From Flavobacteriales bacterium UBA1986 (GTDB lineage Bacteria; Bacteroidota; Bacteroidia; Flavobacteriales_G; Salibacteraceae), in assembly GCA_002336245.1 (NCBI GenBank), contig DDDG01000023.1, forward strand, positions 98,526 through 162,525: 64,000 bases of DNA, written 5' to 3'. Positions 17,987 through 27,057 of this stretch are shown piece after piece (within the stretch, counting starts at the first letter, position 1; each line of letters opens with the position of its first letter). The notes beneath the pieces were generated by a model, which saw only the letters and a program-made list of their open reading frames with translations, had not been told where the DNA came from and searched no databases. A program made the position numbers and the translations under genes.

Positions 17987-19091
17987 TTACACCTCTGTCG
18001 ATTAGTAAATCAGAAACATCCGAAATGTCGTCCATGTTCAAATGAACCCCATTTTTAAAGTCAATGGGCTCAATGGCCTTGAACTCTCGGTAACCTCTTA
18101 TGTCTTTAAGCTCACCCTGCTCAATCAGTTCAAACTCCACTTTGAGCTGGCCATTGTCCATGTATCGATCTTCAACGAAGGCGTAGCAATATGTCATCTC
18201 TTCGTTCCAGATAAGCACATCACACAAGTTCTTTTCGGGTAGAGGGATTTTTTGGTAAATGCCTGCATCCCACTCTTCCAATTCACCTGAATCGAGCACT
18301 TGAAGGGCTCTTAACAAACTCGCGAAAGTACTCAGACGGCCTGCCTCTCGCATTGGGTCGTTGGGATATCCTCCACTTTCGACCGTAACGGTGCGCACGC
18401 CTTGCTTCTGCATATTGTCTCCCGAGGCCAAGGGATAAAACTCATCGGTGAAGCGGCTTATGTTGTTCGAGAAGTCCTTCTGAAGCTCATCATACATGGC
18501 GCCACACAACTTCATAGCATCCTCTCTTTCGGGAGTCATGCTTCGCTCTTCATCTACGGAGGGAGCGAGAAGAGAAATCGTTGCCGGGTGGTAATCACCA
18601 GAAACATTAAAAATATTGCGCTGATCGTGCATGTTGAAAGCCCAATCTGGCTTGATTTTATTCACGTAGTCCACAAAAGCTTTCATCTCCGGACTTTTTG
18701 GATTCACAAAGTCGCGGTTCAAATCCACCCCTTTAGCGTTAGCCCTTGAATAGACTTCAGCCCCATCGGGATTGAGCATAGGAATGAAGTACAAGCTCAA
18801 ATTCGAAATGAGCTCCTTTTGACGCTCCCGGTCATTGATGAAAAAGTTGAAAATATCTAAGAATACTCTTGTGCCAGTTGACTCATTTCCATGCATTTGC
18901 GACCACAAGATCACTTTGGTTGGACCAGCACCAAATCGGAAAACTCGTATTGGTCGCTCTTCAACAGACTGACCAATCTCTAGTCCTTTGAGTCCAAAAG
19001 AGGCGATTTGCTCCTCAATTTGTTCAGGTGGGATGTAACGTCGGTTGAACGTTGGTAATTTATACTCCTGGTGAATCGCCCTAAAATCCAT
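17955..19091 (-). CDS. M14 family zinc carboxypeptidase
   Basis: 378 residues, no signal peptide. Zinc ligands H67 and E70 lie in SQMHGNESTGT, the third ligand H155 in FNMHDQRN, and catalytic E238 in VTVESGGYP. NPDGAEVYSRANAKGVDLNR is the substrate-side signature of the family. About 90 residues of extra C-terminal domain follow the catalytic part. It probably trims peptides or peptidoglycan-type amides; lack of a leader suggests a cytosolic site. It overlaps the DUF2452 gene by 32 bases. Confidence 0.88.
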   Translation of the reverse strand: MDFRAIHQEYKLPTFNRRYIPPEQIEEQIASFGLKGLEIGQSVEERPIRVFRFGAGPTKVILWSQMHGNESTGTRVFLDIFNFFINDRERQKELISNLSLYFIPMLNPDGAEVYSRANAKGVDLNRDFVNPKSPEMKAFVDYVNKIKPDWAFNMHDQRNIFNVSGDYHPATISLLAPSVDEERSMTPEREDAMKLCGAMYDELQKDFSNNISRFTDEFYPLASGDNMQKQGVRTVTVESGGYPNDPMREAGRLSTFASLLRALQVLDSGELEEWDAGIYQKIPLPEKNLCDVLIWNEEMTYCYAFVEDRYMDNGQLKVEFELIEQGELKDIRGYREFKAIEPIDFKNGVHLNMDDISDVSDLLIDRGVNAAEKTIKSN

Positions 19092-19123
19092 GGTTACAAA
19101 GGTGGTAAAATGCTTGAATTAAC

Positions 19124-19620
19124 CTAACGAATGAGGGTAATGAAACCTTCAAGAACCATTTCTTCTCCATCAAAGTTCAAAGCCCGAACTACATAAGCAT
19201 ATGTATCCATGTTTTGGGGCTCCCCTCGATAACTTCCATCCCAGCCTTCATCTAGGTCAGCGCTCTCATATACTTGCTGTCCCCAGCGGTTGTATATGCG
19301 CCATTCAAGCAATTTATCCAATCCCCAACCCTTTACAAAAATGCGTTCATTGCTGCCATCTCCATTGGGACTAAAAGATTGTGGAACGTTCAAGGAATAT
19401 TTCTTGTCGATGGCAATGAGTATGCAACGCTCCACCTCAAAGCAGCCATTCTCGTCGCTTATAACGACACAATACTCCGTAGAGTCCAATGGTTGCACTT
19501 CAGGACTCGGGCAATCTTCACAATCCATTTGAGTATTCGGAGTCCATCTATAACTAACCAATTCATTGCTCCGAGCTTCAAGGCGTATGCGCTCCCCAAT
19601 GATTAGGCTCGTATCCGAGG
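19124..19620 (-). pseudogene. C-terminal fragment of a T9SS type B (gliding motility-associated, CHU_C) protein
   Basis: The frame encodes only the end of a large cell-surface protein: part of an Ig/PKD-like repeat (LVSYRWTPNTQMDCEDCPSP; YCVVISDENGC), then the type B sorting domain (QSFSPNGDGSNERIFVKGWG, WRIYNRWGQQVYES, ending EGFITLIR). Full members usually run to hundreds or thousands of residues with a signal peptide. Here homology stops abruptly near 19620, where an oppositely oriented, also truncated OmpA gene begins. Without a leader it cannot be exported, so I call it a remnant. Confidence 0.75.
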
Positions 19621-19985
19621 ATGCTCGCCATGCCATCGACACCAGCATTTATAAAATCATGCTCGAGAATCCTGAAATCATTGTGGAGATTGGCTCGCAT
19701 ACCGACAGCAAAGGATCTTTTCCCTACAATATGAACCTCTCAAACAATCGAGCGAAGTCGGTTGTCAACTACCTTAGGAAACTGGGAATCGACAAGCAGC
19801 GGCTGAGCTATAAAGGTTATGGAGAAGCCAAGCCCTTGGTGCCAAATGAGAAAGCGGATGGCTCCGACGATGTTGTTGGACGCGCGAAAAACCGGAGAAC
19901 AAGTTTTCGGGTGATTGGAAGACTCGTGGATGGAGAGAAAGTCATCTACAAGGATGATTTTAAGGCAACAAAAGCTGATCGCTAA
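19605..19985 (+). pseudogene. C-terminal OmpA domain fragment (5' part missing)
   Basis: The frame enters an OmpA-like peptidoglycan-binding domain at its first helix (SEDARHAIDTSIYKIMLENP) and continues through IVEIGSHTDSKGS, NLSNNRAKSVVNYLRKLG and RLSYKGYGEAKP, to a natural end. OmpA proteins of Bacteroidota normally have several hundred residues before this domain and a signal peptide; neither is present. The 5' end meets the 5' end of the broken type B gene head to head. A start at TTG 19566 would only add residues antisense to the other gene. Confidence 0.7.
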
Positions 19986-19993
19986 GGCTCAGC

Positions 19994-22486
19994 TTAAGCC
20001 GACATATTCTTAATCAACTTCTTCTGAAGCTCAGCTGGCACGAATGGTTTTGAGACAAAGTCATTCATCTCGGCCGCAAGAATCCGCTCCTTCACTTCCA
20101 TGAATGCATCCGCGGTGAGGGCGATGATGGGTATGCTCCTCTTTCTCTTGTCTGCAAGGTTACGTATGGCTACGGATGATTCATAGCCATCCATTTCAGG
20201 CATATGTAAGTCCATGAGAATGATGTCAAAGTCTGCTTCTTTTAGTTTCTCTAGAGCAACCAGGCCGTTCTCGGCAATCTCAATCTCCAAATCCCAACCT
20301 GCAAGAATGCTTTGCGCAACCTTCTGATTCACTAGATCGTCTTCAACAACCAATACGCGCTTACCTGCAAGCTTCTTGATGTTGACGATTGGACTTTCTT
20401 CAACGGGAACAGATTCAGGCTTATTCTCTGCAATCAAATACGGAATCCGGACGATGAATTCAGAGCCCAAACCAGGCTGACTCACAACTTTAATGCTTCC
20501 CAGCTGGAGCTCGGTTAGGCTCTTTGTAATCGCCAATCCCAAGCCGGTTCCACCAAACTTGCGAGTGGTATCCGTTTCAGCCTGCGAGAAACTTTCAAAA
20601 ATCAATTCTTGTTTGTTGAGAGGAATGCCAATCCCTGTATCCATCACCCGAAATTCAAGTTCAGCCTGATTTTCGTACAAAGCATCTAGGTTCACCAAAA
20701 GACTCACCTCGCCTTTATCCGTAAACTTGAGTGCGTTGCTGATGAGGTTGATCAATATTTGACTCAGTCTGCTGGGATCCCCTTTAAGCATTTCAGGAAC
20801 TGCACTGTCCACCTTATAATTGAATCCGATCTTCTTCTCTGAAGCTTTAGACTCAAAGGTTCTGTATAGGTTTCGCATCAATTCCCGCGGCTTAAAGTCT
20901 ACCTCTTCGAGCTCAATTTTTCCAGATTCAATTTTGGAGAAGTCGAGAATGTCGTTGATGAGATTCAGCAGATTTTTCGCCGAGAAATGAATGATTTCAA
21001 CCTTCTCTGTTTGCGATTCCGAAAGTTGTTCTTTATTCAATAAATGACTCATTCCAATAATAGCATTCATCGGAGTGCGTATCTCGTGGCTCATCGTGGA
21101 GAGGAAGTTGGCCTTTGCCCGTGTCGCCTCCTCAGCCTCCAGCTTGGCTTCAAGAATCACTTTGTTGGTCATAGTCTTGGTCCAATACAGATAGAAGAGG
21201 ATGATGGCTATGATGACGGCGAAAATGAGCACCACAAAGAGGGTGTTTCTCTGGGCATTCTTTTTAGCCAACTCAACTTGCTGCTCGAGTTGTCCTTTTT
21301 CCAACTGGGCAATTTCGCGGTTCTTCTTATCCGATTCATTGCGAACTTCCACATCGGCAATCACATTCGCAATGTTCGCATTGAAAATCGAATCTTTAAT
21401 CATCGAATATTCTCTATAATTTCTGAGAGCTGCTTGGTAATCATCTACCTGAACACTTGCTTGCGAGAGCAATAGGTAAGCCCTCTTCTGCGGAAGCAGG
21501 AGTCCGTTATCTTTTGAAATCCCTAGTGCTTGTCCGGCCAAATTTTCAACTTGCCGAAAGTCCTTTTCATTCAGATACAACTTCGCCAATGACAAATACA
21601 AGTTGGCCTCTTCCGTTTTATCTCCATTCGATTTGTAGATCCAAAGCGACTTGATGTAGTTTTCTAGCGATTTCTGAAAATCACCTGAATGATTGTAGGC
21701 GTCGCCAATCCGTTGATAAGATTGCGCCAAAACACCATCGTAGCTTGTCCCACCCAAAAGGTTTACGGCTTTCTCGTAAAGTTCGAGGCTTCGCACATAA
21801 TTCATTTGAGTCTCCTCAAGTGTTCCTAAGCCTAAGTAAGCGTAGGCAATGGACGACAAACTCTTAGCATTCTCTGCTGTCTCAAGGGCGTCATTGAAAC
21901 TCTTTTCTGCAGCTTGAAAATCTCCCAAAATAAGCTTAACAGCTCCCCACTTTCGGTAGCAGGACGACAAGCCATTTAAGTCGCCGACACTCCTAAAGAT
22001 GTCCCGCGCTCTGAAATAGTTCTCTAAAGCCAAAGGATAAACTTGCTCATCAAGGTACAAATCACCAATTCGCACTAGAACCTCAGCTTCACTTTTAGAG
22101 AAGCCTTCAAACTCTGCAATCCGATGCGATTTGGAATAGGATCTTAAGGCTTGATCGTAAAGTCCGAGAGCCCGGTAGTTGTCCCCCATTAGGTAAAGGG
22201 TTCGTACCACCAATTCGGAGCTCTCCATTCGATCGATGATTTGCTCAGCATCGTGTGTAAAACGAATCGCTTTTTGAGGCTCGTGATGTACGCAACTCTC
22301 TAGAAGTGAGTCGATGTAAACCAATCTATTCGAATCGGTTCCTAAAACTTCCAACTTGACACTCAAACTATCCGCAAAGCCAAGAACGGCCGAATGAATG
22401 AGAAATATGCTTGTCAGGAGTTTCCGCACCAACCAAAGGTAACTAAAGTGCTTTTTAATCAACTTTGAGCCCTCATGTTTCTCCAT
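19994..22486 (-). CDS. Hybrid sensor histidine kinase/response regulator with periplasmic TPR sensor
   Basis: 830 residues. An N-terminal signal/anchor is followed by six or seven TPRs (about residues 60-390; for example YAYLGLGTLEETQMNYVRSL), a membrane helix (about 412-434), and a coiled coil. The HisKA domain has phospho-acceptor His about 468 in MSHEIRTPMNAI, followed by HATPase (DTGIGIPLNKQELIF; FGGTGLGLAI). A receiver has acceptor Asp about 759 in ILMDLHMPEMDG and Lys in VSKPF. Known role: two-component relay. No DNA-binding output is adjacent. The ATG at 22486 overlaps the start region of the divergent MATE gene; a TTG further in (before VRKLLTSIFLIH) would also leave a clean leader. 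Confidence 0.9.
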   Translation of the reverse strand: MEKHEGSKLIKKHFSYLWLVRKLLTSIFLIHSAVLGFADSLSVKLEVLGTDSNRLVYIDSLLESCVHHEPQKAIRFTHDAEQIIDRMESSELVVRTLYLMGDNYRALGLYDQALRSYSKSHRIAEFEGFSKSEAEVLVRIGDLYLDEQVYPLALENYFRARDIFRSVGDLNGLSSCYRKWGAVKLILGDFQAAEKSFNDALETAENAKSLSSIAYAYLGLGTLEETQMNYVRSLELYEKAVNLLGGTSYDGVLAQSYQRIGDAYNHSGDFQKSLENYIKSLWIYKSNGDKTEEANLYLSLAKLYLNEKDFRQVENLAGQALGISKDNGLLLPQKRAYLLLSQASVQVDDYQAALRNYREYSMIKDSIFNANIANVIADVEVRNESDKKNREIAQLEKGQLEQQVELAKKNAQRNTLFVVLIFAVIIAIILFYLYWTKTMTNKVILEAKLEAEEATRAKANFLSTMSHEIRTPMNAIIGMSHLLNKEQLSESQTEKVEIIHFSAKNLLNLINDILDFSKIESGKIELEEVDFKPRELMRNLYRTFESKASEKKIGFNYKVDSAVPEMLKGDPSRLSQILINLISNALKFTDKGEVSLLVNLDALYENQAELEFRVMDTGIGIPLNKQELIFESFSQAETDTTRKFGGTGLGLAITKSLTELQLGSIKVVSQPGLGSEFIVRIPYLIAENKPESVPVEESPIVNIKKLAGKRVLVVEDDLVNQKVAQSILAGWDLEIEIAENGLVALEKLKEADFDIILMDLHMPEMDGYESSVAIRNLADKRKRSIPIIALTADAFMEVKERILAAEMNDFVSKPFVPAELQKKLIKNMSA

Positions 22487-23826
22487 TGGAAGTAAGACAA
22501 GACCTCACTAGTTTTAAAAACATCGTCGCAGTAACATTACCCATCATCATCGGGGGCTTGTCACTGAACATTGTAGGCATCACCGACACCATCTTTTTAA
22601 GTTGGTTGGGCGAAGTGGAGCTTGGTGCCGTGGGCAATGCAAACATCTTCTACTTCATATTCGCCTTCGTTGGGATGGGCTTTACGACAGGAGTTCAAAT
22701 CATTCTTGGCAGAAGAAATGGTCAGGGTTTGTTGAGGGAAATTGGAAGGAATTTCGATCAAGGAATTTATTTCATACTCTTCTACTCCTCTCTCGCTGTG
22801 GTAAGCATTCTCCTGGCCTCCGCCTTTTTGATACCACTGCTTGTCAGCTCGAATGAAGTTTTGGCAGGAATACAAGAATTCCTGCGCATGCGTTCTTGGG
22901 GAATCTTCTTCACTCTGCTCAATATGGGCTTCATCTCATTTTATGTTGGAATCGCCAAAACGCGAGTGATAGCGGTTCTGATGCCCATAGCCAGTGGTTT
23001 GAACATCATATTGGACTATGGATTTATTTTCGGGAATTTGGGTCTACCCCAACTGGGAATCTCTGGGGCCGCAATGGCGTCGAACATTAGTGAAGGTGTT
23101 GGAACACTGCTTCTCTTAGTGTATACCATCCGAAATGTAGACCTCAAGAAATATGATCTATTCCGATTCAGAGCTCCCAATCTGAGCCTGCTCAAACATC
23201 AACTTAATTTAAGTAGTCCTCTAATGCTTCAAAACAGCCTAACTCTAATGGCTTGGTTTACTTTTTTCAGTCTCATTGAAAGTTTGGGAGAACGCGAGCT
23301 GGCGATATCTCACATTGTCCGAAGTCTTTATATGCTGATCACTTTCCCTCTCTTTTCCTTGGGCGATGCCACAAATACATTGGTAAGTAATCTCATTGGT
23401 CGCGGGGAAGACGAGTCGGTATTCAAGCTCCTAAAGAGAGTAATTGTGATTGGCTTTGGTTTCAACATCCTTGTTCTGATTGTGAGCTTAACGTTCTCTG
23501 ACGAGATCATCGGAGTGTTTGCGAATGACCCTGCCTTGATTGAAGCAGCTAAACCAACTTTCTATATTGTGAATGCTGTTCTCTTTCTTTTCTGTGCAGG
23601 AATCTTGAGCTTTCGAGCTCTTTCAGGAACTGGACTTACCCGCACAAGTTTAGGCGTGGAAGGAATGAGTGTATTGATCTACCTCTCCTATGCCTATTTC
23701 GTTTCGAAGGAGTTGAAAATGGGCTTGGAAATGACCTGGACAAGTGAATTCATATACTTCAGCTTTTTGCTTGTTGGTTCATTGTACTTCTTGCGAAAAC
23801 GGGCTTGGAAGCAAGTAGATGTGTAG
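22486..23826 (+). CDS. MATE family efflux transporter
   Basis: About 446 residues with twelve predicted helices. TLPIIIGGLSLNIVGITDTI and SWLGEVELGAVGNA are the N-terminal MATE signature, and MGFTTGVQIILGRRNGQG is the loop after helix 2. It should export cationic drugs or metabolites using an H+ or Na+ gradient. The start is uncertain: TTG at 22486 or TTG at 22465, both overlapping the divergent kinase start. The two genes therefore share at most a few bases of 5' non-coding DNA. Confidence 0.88.
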   Translation: MEVRQDLTSFKNIVAVTLPIIIGGLSLNIVGITDTIFLSWLGEVELGAVGNANIFYFIFAFVGMGFTTGVQIILGRRNGQGLLREIGRNFDQGIYFILFYSSLAVVSILLASAFLIPLLVSSNEVLAGIQEFLRMRSWGIFFTLLNMGFISFYVGIAKTRVIAVLMPIASGLNIILDYGFIFGNLGLPQLGISGAAMASNISEGVGTLLLLVYTIRNVDLKKYDLFRFRAPNLSLLKHQLNLSSPLMLQNSLTLMAWFTFFSLIESLGERELAISHIVRSLYMLITFPLFSLGDATNTLVSNLIGRGEDESVFKLLKRVIVIGFGFNILVLIVSLTFSDEIIGVFANDPALIEAAKPTFYIVNAVLFLFCAGILSFRALSGTGLTRTSLGVEGMSVLIYLSYAYFVSKELKMGLEMTWTSEFIYFSFLLVGSLYFLRKRAWKQVDV

Positions 23827-23906
23827 CGCAACATGCTGAGGCTTGTGCTTTTAGCCTTTTAATCGTATATTGCCAATTCCCAATCTATTAATGCCCCAAA
23901 ATAGTC

Positions 23907-24461
23907 ATGGAGAACCACTTCTGGAACGAAGTGTGGATCGAACTCCACATTGAAGGTTTTAATCCTAAAACCGATTACCAAATTTCGAACTACGGTCGAA
24001 TTAAAAGCTTTGCCTACGACAAAGAGAATGGTAAGATTAAGAAGCACTATTTAATCAAGGGGTATCCAACGGTCACCTTCAAAGTTCACAACGGACCAAC
24101 CTTCACGAAATACATTCACAAGCTCGTAGCTGAACATTTCATACCTAAAGAAAATGATCGGCAGCTGTATGTGATCCATATGGACTACAACAAGCTCAAC
24201 AATTATGTAGAAAACCTAAGATGGGCCAGCAAGAAAGAAAAAGAGCGCCATCAATTTAGCGGACCTAACTTCAAGCCAATCAAAGGAAAAAGGAAGTATT
24301 CGAAGCTCACAGAAACTGAGGTGATTCGATTGAAGAAAATCATCAACAATCCTCAACGAAAGACTCGCTTAAAAATCATCGCCAAACAATTTGGCATCAG
24401 CGAAATGCAACTATACCGCATCAAACGTGGTGAAAACTGGGCCAGTGTGAGTGCGAGCTAG
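23907..24461 (+). CDS. NUMOD4/HNH-type endonuclease-like protein with C-terminal HTH
   Basis: 184 residues. The N-terminal NUMOD4-like motif has NEVWIELHIEGFNPKTDYQI then SNYGRIKSF. An HNH-like core reads IHKLVAEHFIPKENDRQLYV and then VIHMDYNKLNNYVENLRWAS, with the usual NHIDGNK replaced by IHMDYNK. A C-terminal basic helix-turn-helix (IAKQFGISEMQLYRIKRGEN) likely binds DNA. Such proteins are related to homing endonucleases but often stand alone. The first His of the HNH core survives, but I cannot tell whether it cuts. It ends in CTAG, shared with the convergent ispH stop. Confidence 0.75.
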   Translation: MENHFWNEVWIELHIEGFNPKTDYQISNYGRIKSFAYDKENGKIKKHYLIKGYPTVTFKVHNGPTFTKYIHKLVAEHFIPKENDRQLYVIHMDYNKLNNYVENLRWASKKEKERHQFSGPNFKPIKGKRKYSKLTETEVIRLKKIINNPQRKTRLKIIAKQFGISEMQLYRIKRGENWASVSAS

Positions 24462-25678
24462 GCCAGCTCAAGTAGGACTTCCTCCCTACTTCGCTTCACT
24501 TCAACGAAGTCAAAAATTCGATCTAAAACTGCATCAACAACCGTATCCGGGCAACTAGCCCCTGAGGTAAGAATCATTTTCAAAGGTCGCCTTACAGGCA
24601 GAAAAGCCTCTGTGATCAAATGCTCTCCCGTTCTCCAGTTGTAGTGATGAATGGAACCATCCTCTTTTATTTCCTCTGGACCTGAAATAAAATAAGTATC
24701 CAACTTTTCTTCGCAGAGCTCCACTAGATGAGAGGTATTCGAGCTGTTGTATCCACCTACCACAATAGCAAAGTCCGCTGGCTCTTCAAGAAGAGCATAA
24801 GTGGCCTGCTGGTTGTCGTTTGTAGCATAACACAGGGTGTCGCGGGTGTCGGTGAAGTGCTCTTTTAGCTTCTCCTCTCCATGTTTTGCTATCATCACTT
24901 TCTTAAAGTGCTCTGCAATGGCATGGGTTTCTTCGGCCAACATGGTCGTTTGATTGATGACCCCTACTTTATCGAAGTCTCTGGAAGGGTCAAAATTTTC
25001 GGAAGCACGATGGCGGAAGCTGTCCTCAAATTCCGTTATCGGGCGCACACCGGATATAATCTCACCAAGTATCACGGCCTCCTCCATGTCTTTCACTACC
25101 ACGCTGGGCGCTTCTTCCTTTGCGTGAGAAAAGGTGGCTCGAGTTTCTTCGTGCGAAGGCTTACCGTGGATGATGACGCTTGAATTGTTCTTCCCAAGTT
25201 TTGACGAAGCAGTCCAAACGCGCTCGACAAAAGGACAGGTTGTGTTGTACTGTTCAATTTGAATGCCCTTGGCTTTCAGAATTTCCTCTATTTCTACAGT
25301 CGTTCCGAATGCGGGAATGATTACCACATCGTCTGACTTTAATTCGTCAAACTCCATGAAGTGATTGCCCTCGGTATCCATGATGAATTCGATGCCTTTC
25401 GATTCAAGGTCTGCATTCACCGCGGGGTTGTGAATCATTTGACTCAACAAGAAAACACGCTTTCCCTTATTCTCCTCCAATGTTTTGTAGGAAATCTCAA
25501 TGGCATTTTCAACTCCGTAGCAAAAACCAAAATGCCGAGCTACCAAAACTTCTAAGCCGCCAAAGTTCAAAGTCGTCGGCGTGAAATCCTTCTTCCTTGG
25601 GTCACTCACCCTCCGAGCCTTCTTAATCTCACCAATAAATGAGCTCCTGTAGTAGTTAGGAATGTTGAATTTTTTCAT
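24458..25678 (-). CDS. ispH: 4-hydroxy-3-methylbut-2-enyl diphosphate reductase IspH
   Basis: Last enzyme of the MEP isoprenoid pathway, carrying a 4Fe-4S cluster; cytoplasmic. 406 residues, the long form. The three cluster cysteines lie in HFGFCYGVENAIE, TTCPFVERVW and SGASCPDTVVDAV; substrate contacts include HGKPSHEETRATFSHA and VGGYNSSNTSHL. I chose the ATG at 25678; the TTG three codons upstream has no added support. It faces the CsgG-like gene across a promoter-containing gap. Confidence 0.95.
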   Translation of the reverse strand: MKKFNIPNYYRSSFIGEIKKARRVSDPRKKDFTPTTLNFGGLEVLVARHFGFCYGVENAIEISYKTLEENKGKRVFLLSQMIHNPAVNADLESKGIEFIMDTEGNHFMEFDELKSDDVVIIPAFGTTVEIEEILKAKGIQIEQYNTTCPFVERVWTASSKLGKNNSSVIIHGKPSHEETRATFSHAKEEAPSVVVKDMEEAVILGEIISGVRPITEFEDSFRHRASENFDPSRDFDKVGVINQTTMLAEETHAIAEHFKKVMIAKHGEEKLKEHFTDTRDTLCYATNDNQQATYALLEEPADFAIVVGGYNSSNTSHLVELCEEKLDTYFISGPEEIKEDGSIHHYNWRTGEHLITEAFLPVRRPLKMILTSGASCPDTVVDAVLDRIFDFVEVKRSREEVLLELA

Positions 25679-25737
25679 GTTCTGCAAAGGTAACTTTCAT
25701 CGTTCAAAAAGGTTCAACAAAAGGGATTGATAAATTA

Positions 25738-25745
25738 TACATTTG
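25738..25745 (+). promoter_or_regulatory. Candidate -7 element for the CsgG-like operon
   Basis: TACATTTG fits TAnnTTTG and lies 20 bases before the ATG at 25765. A TTC about 22 bases upstream could serve as a degenerate -33. Confidence 0.5.
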
Positions 25746-25764
25746 TCGCTTAAACCAATTGACA

Positions 25765-27054
25765 ATGAAAAAGATATTTCTAACCATAGGTCTGCTAGTG
25801 GCAGCCATCACCTTGAATGCTCAACTGAGAGCCTTCATGATTCAAGGTCCTGAAAAAGCTCTTCCAGGAATTCAAAAGATTTCAATTATGAAATTTCAGA
25901 ATTCGGGCATCAGCAATTACAACTACTGGTACCAAGATGCATACGGAGACAATTTTCCGAACTACATGACTACTGATCTTCTCAACGAGGATCGTGGCGC
26001 CATCAAATTTGGCAAGGCATACAAGCCAGATGTTAAGATGAATCAGTTCATCGTTGTGGAACGTTCACAACTGGACAACATCATCAAGGAACAACAATTG
26101 GGCGCTTCCGGTGCTGTAGATGACAATGAGGCCGCACAAGTTGGAAAGCTTCTCGGTTTGGACGCAATCATCAGTGGCTCATACAAGTACACCAATGCAG
26201 GTGACAAGGCTGAAACCAAAGCGATCAAAAACAAGGAAGGCGCCGTTACTAGATATGTAACAACCTACACACGAACCGTAATTGTTGAGGCCACAATGAA
26301 AATCATCGCGGTTGAAACTGGGCAAATCATCGCCGTTACAACCAAGACACGGACAATGACGGATAAGAAATCAAATGCCATTAAATCAAAAGCTGCTGCG
26401 GCCCTGACCAGTGTGGAAATCTTGAGAGACAATGGTATTAAAGCTGTCGCCGGTGATTTGACCAACTTCATCGCTCCTACTTTTCGTTTGATCAACTACG
26501 ATCTTGAGAAGATTAAGGTGAAGGCCTTTAAAGATCGTGCTAAGGATGCTGTTGATGCAGCTAAAGATGGTGATGTAGCACAAGCACTTGGAATCTATCA
26601 AGCCATCTTCAAAGAAGACAGCTACAACGCTCGTCTTGCTTACAACTTAGGACTTACCTACGAAGCTGTTCTCGACTATGACAATGCCATCAAAATGCAC
26701 AAAACAGCCACGGGCATCGACGATGACAAACAGTACAACGCTGCTCTTGAAAGAGCTGAAACTGGAAAAGAAACTGTTGCTGCTCTAAAGGCTCAAGGAT
26801 GGAAAATAGATGCAGGTGACGTCAGTGCTGCTGATGGTCAAACCATCTCGGCTGAAGTTGTTGAAACCATCAAAACAAAAGGTGGTACTAAGGACCGAGT
26901 AAAGGTCTACACTGAGCCAATGAAACAAGGCAAGGTTGCTGCTCAAGTACCCGGTGGCATAGAATTGGAAGTAACAGGCAAAGAAGGTCCTTTCATTAAA
27001 GTGAAACTTGTCAATGGTAGCGAAGGCTACATTCATCAAGACGATACAAAATAA
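25765..27054 (+). CDS. CsgG-like secreted protein with TPR and SH3-like C-terminus
   Basis: 429 residues with signal peptide MKKIFLTIGLLVAAITLNAQ; no lipobox cysteine is evident. Residues about 30-240 resemble the CsgG/curli-assembly fold: QFIVVERSQLDNIIKEQQLG, then AQVGKLLGLDAIISGSYKYT, then VEATMKIIAVETGQIIAVTT. A TPR-like pair follows (ALGIYQAIFKEDSYNARLAY), and an SH3-like tail ends IKVKLVNGSEGYIHQDD. CsgG itself is a secretion pore for amyloid fibres; here the missing lipid anchor and added modules make a pore role unproven. Four bases separate it from the LPP20-like gene. Confidence 0.75.
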   Translation: MKKIFLTIGLLVAAITLNAQLRAFMIQGPEKALPGIQKISIMKFQNSGISNYNYWYQDAYGDNFPNYMTTDLLNEDRGAIKFGKAYKPDVKMNQFIVVERSQLDNIIKEQQLGASGAVDDNEAAQVGKLLGLDAIISGSYKYTNAGDKAETKAIKNKEGAVTRYVTTYTRTVIVEATMKIIAVETGQIIAVTTKTRTMTDKKSNAIKSKAAAALTSVEILRDNGIKAVAGDLTNFIAPTFRLINYDLEKIKVKAFKDRAKDAVDAAKDGDVAQALGIYQAIFKEDSYNARLAYNLGLTYEAVLDYDNAIKMHKTATGIDDDKQYNAALERAETGKETVAALKAQGWKIDAGDVSAADGQTISAEVVETIKTKGGTKDRVKVYTEPMKQGKVAAQVPGGIELEVTGKEGPFIKVKLVNGSEGYIHQDDTK

Positions 27055-27057
27055 AAC

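Noticed and set aside
19566..19604. TTG 19566 as a genuine start of the OmpA-domain gene
   Set aside because: The extra residues are antisense to the type B fragment and lack OmpA homology or a leader.
23827..23906. Weak AGGCT/AGCCT hairpin as a MATE-gene terminator
   Set aside because: Only a 5-bp stem with a short T-run; too weak to call.
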